Assembly (NCBI GenBank): GCA_028709405.1
Contig: JAQVXB010000011.1
Coordinates: 1 to 11,431 of the forward strand
Reading direction: 5' to 3'
Length of the DNA: 11,431 nucleotides
Origin: Candidatus Shapirobacteria bacterium
GTDB lineage: Bacteria > Patescibacteriota > Microgenomatia > UBA12405
The notes under the pieces were generated by a model that ran no database searches, had not been told where the DNA came from, and was given only the letters and a program-made list of their open reading frames with translations. Position numbers and translations under genes: made by a program. Positions 6,652 through 11,431 of this stretch are shown here, piece by piece; within the stretch, counting starts at the first letter, position 1; each line of letters begins with the position of its first letter.

Positions 6652-8981
6652 ATCAAAGTTTGATAGTTCAACAAATAAATAATATTTTAATCTCACTACT
6701 AATAATAGTAATGGTTGGAGTATTTTTGGTATTTTTGGGTTGGATTTTGTTGTTATGGTGGAAATGGAAAGATAGAGAAGAAAAATCATTAAAATTAATT
6801 ACTTTGCTGGTGGCTGTGCCTCAGGATAATGAAATTAAAATTGATGCTGGAGAACAAATAATTAGTTCAATTGGTAGTTTGTATAAATCAGCAAAAATAA
6901 AAATTTTACAACCATTAATAGCTCAGCCAAGTGTGTCACTAGAAATTATCGGGACACATGATGATATTAAATTTTATATTTCTATTCCAGAAAAGTTCCA
7001 AGATTTAATTGAAAAACAGGTTTATAGTGTTTATGCTGGAGCTGATATTAAGGTTGTGGAAGAACCAAATATATATACGAGCGATGGTAAAGTGGAATAT
7101 TTATGGTTGGCATTAAAAAAATCATCACATTATCCACTTAAAACTTACAAAGAAATTTCGACTGACCCATTAGCGGCAGTAACTTCAACTTTATCTAAAT
7201 TAAATGAAAATGAAACTGTAGCAATCCAATTGGTATTATCACCAACTGATGGAAAATGGGCAAAAATAGGTAAGAGTTTTATTAGTTCAACTAAAAAGAG
7301 TGAATCTAATCCAGAAAAGGCTTCTTATAAAATTGATGCAAAACAATTAGAGGCAATCGAACAAAAATCAGGTAAAACCGGCTTTGAAGTAATAGTAAGG
7401 GTGGTGGCAGTGGCGCCAAACAGAGAAATAGCTAAAATGAATATTTCTAATATTAAAGCCTGTTTTGGTCAATTTGAATCACCATGGAATAAATTTACTA
7501 GCAAAAAAATAAGAGTTAAATCGATGTTTATGGCTGATTTTATTTATAAATATCCAGCCTTGATGTGGATTAAGAATAAGACTATTTTATCGTCTGATGA
7601 AATTGCTGGTATTTTTCATTTTCCTAACAAATCAATAGAAACACCTAATATTTATTGGTTAAAAGCAAAGAAAGCACCAGCACCAATAGAATCACCGCAG
7701 GAAGGACTGTATATTGGTGATAATTTATATCGAGGAGTAAACAAAAAATTTTGTATGACACCAAGCGATAGACAGAGACATTTTTATATTGTGGGACAAA
7801 CTGGTGTAGGTAAATCATGGCTTTTGGCTGATATGGCTTTGCAGGATATAAAAGCTGGACATGGAGTTTGTTTTATTGATCCTCATGATACTTATGAAAG
7901 TATTTTGGAAAGAATTCCACCAGAAAGGGTTGATGATGTAATTTATTTTGATCCATCGCAAACTGAAAGGCCAATGGGTTTTAATGTGATGGAATGTGAA
8001 AGAGAAGATCAAAAAGATTTTGTGACCAGTTCCATTATTAATTTGATGTATAAACTTTACGATCCTTATAAAACCGGTATTGTGGGACCTCGATTTGAAC
8101 ATGCAATCAGAAATATAATGTTAACAGTAATGATTGAACCAGGGGCAACTTTTATTGAAATTGTTCGCTGTTTGACGGATCAATCGTATGTCCAAGAATT
8201 ATTGCCTAAATTAACTGACCCAATGGTAAGACGTTATTGGACTGATCAAATTGCTCAAACATCGGATTTCCATAAATCAGAAGTTTTAGATTATATCGTA
8301 TCAAAATTTGGCCGATTTATTACTAACACGATGATGAGAAATATTATTGGTCAGAGTACTTCGTCTTTCAATTTTAGAAAAGCAATGGATGAGGGAAAAA
8401 TTTTAATCATAAATTTAGCTAAAGGAACAATTGGAGAAGAAAATTCGGCTTTTTTGGGTTTGGTTTTAATTCCTAAAATATTGATTGCAGCTATGAGCCG
8501 GCAGGATACACCAGAAGCAAACAGAAAAGATTTTTATTTATATGTGGATGAATTTCAAAATTTTGCGACTCAGGATTTTGCCGTAATTTTGTCGGAGGCG
8601 AGAAAATATCATTTAAATTTAACTGTGGCAAATCAATTTATTTCACAAATGGACGATGAAGTTAAAAATGCTGTTTTTGGAAACGTTGGTACTATAGCCA
8701 GTTTTAGATTGGGTATTTCAGATGCTGGATTTTTAACCAAACAATTCCAACCGGAATTTGGAGAACATGATCTGTTGAATTTAGGAACTGGGGAAGTTTA
8801 TTTAAAAACTATGATAAATGGAGTACCAAAACAACCTTTTTCTTTAAAGGTAGCGGCGGCGGAAAAGAAAAAACCGGGAGATCCTAAAAAGGCAGAAATG
8901 ATAAAGAGATTATCGGCGCTAAAATATGGACGACCAAGAGAATTGGTGGAGGCGGAAATAGCCAAGAGAGCAAGACTATAA
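6648..8981 (+). CDS. Membrane-anchored VirD4/TraG/FtsK-like ATPase (type IV secretion-type coupling protein)
   Basis: A 777-residue protein. A hydrophobic segment at about 11-38 anchors it in the membrane and is followed by basic residues. A large N-terminal alpha/beta region of unknown role spans about 48-345. The P-loop ATPase domain holds Walker A GQTGVGKS (383-390), FIDPHD (409-414), Walker B LYVDEF (631-636) and the glutamine-containing segment VANQFISQM (660-668), as in TraD/TraG and HerA-type motors. The C-terminus (about 740-777) is basic. Such enzymes are hexameric pumps that move DNA or protein across membranes. No relaxase, VirB4, VirB6 or pilin gene is present in the window, so conjugation is not shown; DNA uptake, export or pilus-related work are alternatives. 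The start overlaps the upstream stop (ATGA); GAGGA abuts the ATG too closely for a normal ribosome site, again indicating coupling. Confidence 0.9.
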   Translation: MNQSLIVQQINNILISLLIIVMVGVFLVFLGWILLLWWKWKDREEKSLKLITLLVAVPQDNEIKIDAGEQIISSIGSLYKSAKIKILQPLIAQPSVSLEIIGTHDDIKFYISIPEKFQDLIEKQVYSVYAGADIKVVEEPNIYTSDGKVEYLWLALKKSSHYPLKTYKEISTDPLAAVTSTLSKLNENETVAIQLVLSPTDGKWAKIGKSFISSTKKSESNPEKASYKIDAKQLEAIEQKSGKTGFEVIVRVVAVAPNREIAKMNISNIKACFGQFESPWNKFTSKKIRVKSMFMADFIYKYPALMWIKNKTILSSDEIAGIFHFPNKSIETPNIYWLKAKKAPAPIESPQEGLYIGDNLYRGVNKKFCMTPSDRQRHFYIVGQTGVGKSWLLADMALQDIKAGHGVCFIDPHDTYESILERIPPERVDDVIYFDPSQTERPMGFNVMECEREDQKDFVTSSIINLMYKLYDPYKTGIVGPRFEHAIRNIMLTVMIEPGATFIEIVRCLTDQSYVQELLPKLTDPMVRRYWTDQIAQTSDFHKSEVLDYIVSKFGRFITNTMMRNIIGQSTSSFNFRKAMDEGKILIINLAKGTIGEENSAFLGLVLIPKILIAAMSRQDTPEANRKDFYLYVDEFQNFATQDFAVILSEARKYHLNLTVANQFISQMDDEVKNAVFGNVGTIASFRLGISDAGFLTKQFQPEFGEHDLLNLGTGEVYLKTMINGVPKQPFSLKVAAAEKKKPGDPKKAEMIKRLSALKYGRPRELVEAEIAKRARL

Positions 8982-9021
8982 AATTTCCAATGTCTAATTT
9001 CCAATTTCTAAAATAGAAATT
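8982..9021. repeat. 14-bp tandem repeat and AT-rich hairpin between convergent genes
   Basis: Two adjacent 14-bp units, AATTTCCAATGTCT (8982-8995) and AATTTCCAATTTCT (8996-9009), differ at one base. Overlapping the second unit is a perfect 8-bp inverted repeat AATTTCTA / TAGAAATT (9003-9010 and 9014-9021, 3-nt loop), whose end covers the recombinase stop codon. The hairpin is purely AT-driven and lacks a long U-tract, so at best it is a weak bidirectional terminator for the ATPase and recombinase genes. The whole 38-bp gap is made of this element. Confidence 0.45.
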
Positions 9022-9889
9022 AAAGTTCCTTTAATTTGATGCCTCGGGATTCTTCTTTAGAATCGATTAATTCCAAATATTTTTCAGTAGTGGAAATTCT
9101 TTTGTGGCCAACGATTTGGGAAACAACATCGATTGGAACACCGGATTTAAGTTGGAAAACAATAAAAGTATTACGAAGATCATTTACTTTGATATCTTTA
9201 ATATCAGCCTTATCAAAATAACGATTTAAAAGACTGCGAATATTTCTGGCTAATAGGCTACGACCAGTTTTAGTAACAAAAACATTTTTAGCTTTACCTG
9301 GGTAGCGACCGTCATCTAAATATTTTTTAAGAGCAGTTTTGGCTGAGTTGTTTAGAGGAACAATACGAGAAGGATGAGATTCATAATTTTCGATTAAAAT
9401 TTCACTTTCTTTGACATTATCTAATTTTAAATTTTCAATTTCTTTAATTCTTAGACCGGATTGCAACATTAATTCGACAATGGCAGTAGCACGACTGTCG
9501 TTTCGACAAGCATCGCGAAGGGAACGATATTCAATCGGTTTTAAAATTTTAGGTAAATCGTTTTCGTATTTAGGATGTTTAACTTCAAGTGAAGGATCAT
9601 TTATAATTACACCTTCGTTTTTTAAAAAGGAGAAAAAATTCTTAATGGAATTAAGTTTTCGGGAAATAGATTTAGATGTATATTCATTTTGAGTTAAATC
9701 TTTTTTAAAAGCTTCAATATGAACTTCAGTAATAGCATCAATATTAGAAATTTCATACTGTTTCTTTAGGAAGATAACCAATTGGTTTAAGTCACCTTTG
9801 TAGGCTACAATAGTGTTAATTGACTTGCCATTTTTGGTAAGCGCGCCAGTAAAAAGACTTAAGGCGTTTTCGATTGATAAGTCGGCCAT
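9020..9889 (-). CDS. Tyrosine recombinase of the XerC/XerD family with atypical catalytic residues
   Basis: A 289-residue integrase-fold protein of Xer length. The N-terminal core-binding SAM-like domain spans about 5-95 (TIVAYKGDLNQLVIFL) and the catalytic domain about 115-285. Retained catalytic residues are R147 (QSGLRIKEIENL), R239 (NDLRNTF), H262 (IVGHKRISTTEKY) and the nucleophile Y271. Two expected residues are not found: the HxxR histidine is N236, and the lysine of the usual GKGxKxRxVPL beta-hairpin is replaced in YESHPSRIVPL, where E170 aligns. Xer enzymes resolve chromosome dimers at dif; integrases of mobile elements share the fold. The housekeeping neighbourhood and the lack of phage or plasmid genes favour a Xer role. 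A 29-bp dif-like inverted repeat lies just upstream at 9900-9928. Family is secure; activity and partner are not. Confidence 0.88.
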   Translation of the reverse strand: MADLSIENALSLFTGALTKNGKSINTIVAYKGDLNQLVIFLKKQYEISNIDAITEVHIEAFKKDLTQNEYTSKSISRKLNSIKNFFSFLKNEGVIINDPSLEVKHPKYENDLPKILKPIEYRSLRDACRNDSRATAIVELMLQSGLRIKEIENLKLDNVKESEILIENYESHPSRIVPLNNSAKTALKKYLDDGRYPGKAKNVFVTKTGRSLLARNIRSLLNRYFDKADIKDIKVNDLRNTFIVFQLKSGVPIDVVSQIVGHKRISTTEKYLELIDSKEESRGIKLKEL

Positions 9890-9899
9890 ATTATTAAAT

Positions 9900-9928
9900 T
9901 TTTATTATAAATATGGCTTATAATAACA
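9900..9928. promoter_or_regulatory. Divergent -10 boxes inside a dif-like 29-bp inverted repeat
   Basis: The arms TTTTATTATAA (9900-9910) and TTATAATAACA (9918-9928) match in 10 of 11 positions as an inverted repeat around the 7-nt centre ATATGGC. Each arm holds a TATAAT: 9904-9909 on the minus strand for the recombinase gene (14 nt before its ATG) and 9919-9924 on the plus strand for the ftsB-like gene (28 nt before its ATG). The simplest reading is two back-to-back promoters. The 11-7-11 geometry with inward ATAA/TTAT also resembles a Xer recombination site, so it could be dif or an operator for self-regulation. Confidence 0.45.
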
Positions 9929-9952
9929 CAAATTAGGATTAAACACAAGTTT

Positions 9953-10300
9953 ATGAAGAGATTTTTTTTATTAATATTGGGGTTGATAATAATAGGTTCA
10001 ATAATTAGTAATATTAAAAATCAATATAACACTTTAAGGGAAGCAAGAAAAATAAATTTAAAAACTGAAAAGGAAATAATTAGATTGGTGGAAGAAAATC
10101 AAATTTTGAGTCAAAAAATAGAATACGCTACCAGTAGTGCTTTTATTGATCAAAAAGCCCGGGAAGACTTGGGAATGGGAAGAGAAAACGATGTTTGGTT
10201 AAAGTTAGAGAAGGAAGAAGATATTAATTTATTTCCTAAGATAAATGAAGTAGAAGAGGTACCTAAAATAAGACAATGGATTAGGCTGTTTACTCAATAA
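9953..10300 (+). CDS. FtsB/DivIC-type septum formation initiator protein
   Basis: A 115-residue bitopic membrane protein: short basic N-terminus (MKR), one membrane helix at about 4-20, a coiled coil at about 22-58 with heptad-like leucines and isoleucines, then the conserved DivIC block at 69-85 (AREDLGMGRENDVWLKL). Length and order of parts are those of FtsB/DivIC, a divisome scaffold that joins FtsL and activates septal peptidoglycan synthesis from outside the membrane. The C-terminal tail (86-115), ending in a Trp/Arg-rich segment, is longer than the minimal family core. It is divergent from the recombinase gene. No good ribosome binding site is seen; GGA lies 16 nt before the ATG. FtsB versus DivIC versus FtsL naming is not decidable here. 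Confidence 0.87.
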   Translation: MKRFFLLILGLIIIGSIISNIKNQYNTLREARKINLKTEKEIIRLVEENQILSQKIEYATSSAFIDQKAREDLGMGRENDVWLKLEKEEDINLFPKINEVEEVPKIRQWIRLFTQ

Positions 10301-10317
10301 AAGACTTGTGCTAAACT
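10289..10317 (+). promoter_or_regulatory. Promoter of the plus-strand tRNA
   Basis: TTTACT (10289-10294) and TAAACT (10312-10317) are spaced exactly 17 nt apart, and TGC directly before the -10 makes it an extended -10. The -35 overlaps the end of the ftsB-like gene. Initiation near 10324 would leave a leader of about 8 nt before the tRNA. Confidence 0.5.
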
Positions 10318-10331
10318 TTAGGACAAAAACA

Positions 10332-10401
10332 TGCGGGGTAGTGTACGGCTGCACGTGAGGCTCATAATCTCGCAGGCTAGGTTCAACTCCTAGCCCCGCA
10401 A
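10332..10401 (+). tRNA. tRNA-Met (anticodon CAT), atypical, candidate initiator
   Basis: Acceptor TGCGGGG pairs with CCCCGCA over 7 bp, with discriminator A at 10401 and no encoded CCA. The D-arm is very short: GTGT pairs GCAC around a six-base loop ACGGCT that keeps only the two invariant Gs. The anticodon stem TGAGG/TCTCG holds loop CTCATAA (anticodon CAT), the variable loop is four bases, and the T-arm is CTAGG-TTCAACT-CCTAG. G2-C71, C3-G70 and G4-C69 match the formylation determinants of initiators, and the end pair U1-A72 is weak. Bases 29-31/39-41 read A-U, G-C, G-U rather than the standard three G-C pairs, and T11-A24 is elongator-like. Met-initiator is therefore a guess; Ile2 (lysidine type) or elongator Met remain possible. 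Confidence 0.8.
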
Positions 10402-10412
10402 CAAACAAAGGG

Positions 10413-10445
10413 GTCGTCTTTAATTAGACGGCTTTTTTGTTTTTT
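10413..10445 (+). terminator. Intrinsic terminator of the plus-strand tRNA
   Basis: The stem GTCGTCT (10413-10419) pairs with AGACGGC (10426-10432), with one G-U pair and a six-base loop, and is followed at once by TTTTTT, GT and five more T. This is a textbook Rho-independent terminator starting 12 nt after the tRNA. Confidence 0.9.
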
Positions 10446-10450
10446 AAAAT

Positions 10451-10493
10451 CCCCTTCGGCTTCGCCGCATTCCCCTTTGAAGAAAGGGGAATA
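10451..10493. repeat. REP-like double-hairpin intergenic element (copy 2)
   Basis: A CCCCTT head, then a small hairpin CGGC-ttc-GCCG (10457-10467), then CAT, then a perfect 9-bp stem TTCCCCTTT/AAAGGGGAA (10470-10478 and 10483-10491) with loop GAAG. The order and several bases match the element at 2023-2073. It lies between the terminator of the plus-strand tRNA and the end of the minus-strand tRNA pair and may also stop transcription of the latter, though the usual U-tract is lacking. Confidence 0.5.
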
Positions 10494-10516
10494 AAATTTG
10501 TTCTTAAAAAGAAAAG

Positions 10517-10590
10517 TGGGTATGCATGGATTCGAACCATGGACCCCCGACTTATAAGATCGGTGCTCTAACCAACTGAGCTACATACCC
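10517..10590 (-). tRNA. tRNA-Ile (anticodon TAT)
   Basis: A complete cloverleaf on the minus strand: acceptor GGGTATG/CATACCC, D-arm GCTC...GAGC with GG in the loop, anticodon stem CCGAT/GTCGG around CTTATAA (anticodon TAT), T-arm CCATG-TTCGAAT... closing normally, discriminator A, and no encoded CCA. UAU reads AUA directly, so this tRNA would not need lysidine modification. It lies 13 nt downstream of the minus-strand tRNA-Met and is probably co-transcribed with it. Confidence 0.92.
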
Positions 10591-10603
10591 ATACAAAAAT
10601 AGG

Positions 10604-10677
10604 TAGCAGGAGCGGGGCTCGAACCCGCGACCTTAGCGTTATGAATGCTACGCTCTAACCAGCTGAGCTACCCTGCT
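10604..10677 (-). tRNA. tRNA-Met (anticodon CAT), elongator-like
   Basis: Acceptor AGCAGGG pairs with TCCTGCT (last pair G-U); D-arm GCTC/GAGC; anticodon arm TAGCA-TTCATAA-CGCTA, where the pair next to the loop is an A31-C39 mismatch; variable loop AGGTC; T-arm GCGGG-TTCGAGC-CCCGC; discriminator A; no encoded CCA. The overall body resembles bacterial elongator tRNA-Met. A lysidine-type Ile2 is less likely given the TAT tRNA next to it. Confidence 0.88.
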
Positions 10678-10690
10678 AAATCTATGGGGA

Positions 10691-10696
10691 ATTATA
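10691..10696 (-). promoter_or_regulatory. -10 box for the minus-strand tRNA pair
   Basis: GGTATAAT on the minus strand ends 13 nt before the first tRNA, so transcription would start about 6 nt ahead of it. The -35 is weak. The box lies in the 37-bp gap after trpS, so the tRNAs may also be read from the trpS transcript. Confidence 0.5.
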
Positions 10697-10714
10697 CCAG
10701 AAAAATGATAATTA

Positions 10715-11431
10715 TTATCTAATTCCCATGGCGACTAAAACCTGATCTAAGGTTTCTTGTGCTTCGGCAGCGGCTTTTTTGGAGCCTTCAGTAATAATAG
10801 AGTCCAATAATTCATTTTTACCCTCAAATTCGGCTCTTTTGGCTCTAATTGGATCTAAAAATCGATTTAAGGCTAAACTTAATTTTTCTTTAACTTCAAC
10901 ATCACCAACTTGGCCTTTAATATAACGAGCTTTTAAATCTTCAACTTCAGCTTTGTTGTCGTTGAAGGTATCATGATAAATAAAAACTGGATTACCTTCG
11001 ACATGACCGGGGTCAGTAGGCTTAAGACGGGTTGGATCAGTATACATGCCTTTAACCTTTTTATTAACAGTTTCAGTGTTGTCGGAGAGATAAATACAAT
11101 TACCAATGGATTTGCTCATTTTGGCTTGACCATCAGTACCAACCAAAGTACCACCTTCACCAATTAGAGCCTTGGGGATAGGGAAAATTTCACCATAATT
11201 TTTATTAAAATCACGGGCAATTTCGCGGGTAATTTCGACATGACTTTCTTGATCACGGCCAACTGGAACTAAATTGGCTTTGACCATTAAGATATCGGCA
11301 GCTTGAAGAACTGGATAATTCAATAAACCAAGAGATGGTTGTTCAATATGAAGATCGTGCATAACGTCTTTTAAAGTTGGAACTCTTTGGGCCCTTGGGA
11401 CAGTAATTAAATTAGCGAAAAGATTGGAAAG
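10715..11431 (-). CDS. trpS: Tryptophanyl-tRNA synthetase, C-terminal part (5' end outside window)
   Basis: The frame is open from the window edge (11431) to the TAA at 10715-10717, giving the last 238 residues of a class I synthetase that is normally about 330 residues long. Diagnostic parts in order: ITVPRAQRVPTLKD near the fragment start, LLNYPVLQAADIL, VPVGRDQESHVEITREIA, then the ATP-binding KMSKS loop as GQAKMSKSIGN at fragment residues 102-112. The C-terminal helical region ends with LVAMGIR. It charges tRNA-Trp in the cytoplasm. The HIGH-type motif and the start codon are beyond the window edge. The internal ATG at 11360-11362 is not the start, because conserved family sequence continues upstream of it. 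Two tRNA genes follow 37 bp downstream on the same strand. Confidence 0.97.
   Translation of the reverse strand, partial: LSNLFANLITVPRAQRVPTLKDVMHDLHIEQPSLGLLNYPVLQAADILMVKANLVPVGRDQESHVEITREIARDFNKNYGEIFPIPKALIGEGGTLVGTDGQAKMSKSIGNCIYLSDNTETVNKKVKGMYTDPTRLKPTDPGHVEGNPVFIYHDTFNDNKAEVEDLKARYIKGQVGDVEVKEKLSLALNRFLDPIRAKRAEFEGKNELLDSIITEGSKKAAAEAQETLDQVLVAMGIR

Noticed and set aside
7815..8102. Minus-strand 95-codon frame inside the ATPase gene
   Set aside because: It lies wholly within a well-supported P-loop coding region and has no family-like composition; it is a shadow frame.
6648..8981. ATPase as the chromosome translocase FtsK
   Set aside because: It has one membrane segment near the N-terminus, no visible gamma domain at the C-terminus, and its ATPase motifs and spacing look like TraG/VirD4 rather than FtsK.
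1..11431. Alternative genetic code (TGA as glycine, as in Gracilibacteria/SR1)
   Set aside because: Conserved proteins read through cleanly with TGA as stop, and TGA is used as the terminator in the ATGA overlaps at 5066-5069 and 6648-6651.
1..11431. CRISPR array, prophage or transposase-bearing insertion sequence
   Set aside because: No spaced direct repeats of CRISPR type, no transposase or phage structural genes; the only recombinase is Xer-like and sits among housekeeping genes.

Overview
The window is AT-rich, gene-dense DNA in which TGA and TAA both act as ordinary stops (standard bacterial code 11). Its content points to a Candidate Phyla Radiation bacterium (Patescibacteria). A Microgenomates-type lineage is my best guess but is inference only. 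Reasons: compact genes with ATGA start/stop overlaps, an RpoD-DnaG pair, a CPR-style membrane-anchored VirD4/TraG-like ATPase behind a small acidic hypothetical protein, a short FtsB/DivIC protein, little or no Shine-Dalgarno sequence, and -10 boxes sitting directly in front of start codons.

Layout. 1-507 (+) is the 3' part of a histidine phosphatase gene. It converges on, and overlaps by 30 bp, a Nudix hydrolase (478-882, -) that lies 3 nt behind the main sigma factor gene rpoD (886-1971, -). Further upstream on the minus strand are the primase gene dnaG (2075-3868), a type I polyprenyl diphosphate synthase (4002-5069) and a polytopic membrane protein (5066-6241) coupled to the synthase by an ATGA overlap. 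A compact divergent promoter at 6241-6276 separates this block from a plus-strand pair: a 124-aa hypothetical protein (6277-6651) coupled by ATGA to the 777-aa ATPase (6648-8981). A tyrosine recombinase (9020-9889, -) converges on the ATPase gene and is divergent from an ftsB-like gene (9953-10300, +). Then come a plus-strand CAT tRNA with a strong intrinsic terminator, two minus-strand tRNAs (Ile-TAT and Met-CAT), and the 3' part of trpS (10715-11431, -).

Working together: rpoD and dnaG form a reduced macromolecular-synthesis cluster with no rpsU between them. The membrane protein and prenyl synthase probably belong to one envelope or lipid-carrier function. The small acidic protein and the ATPase are probably one functional unit for DNA or protein translocation, although no other type IV secretion genes are present here. 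ftsB is a divisome gene; the tRNAs and trpS are translation genes.

Most notable non-coding structure: (i) a GC-rich 87-bp inverted repeat between the prenyl synthase and dnaG; (ii) two intergenic double-hairpin elements of shared design at 2023-2073 and 10451-10493; (iii) four genes whose -10 hexamer ends 6-7 nt before ATG, implying leaderless mRNAs; (iv) a 29-bp dif-like inverted repeat beside the recombinase gene; (v) an odd CAT tRNA with a minimal D-arm. I did not find CRISPR arrays, insertion sequences with transposases, or an unmistakable new defence system. Everything here comes from reading the sequence; no database search was run.
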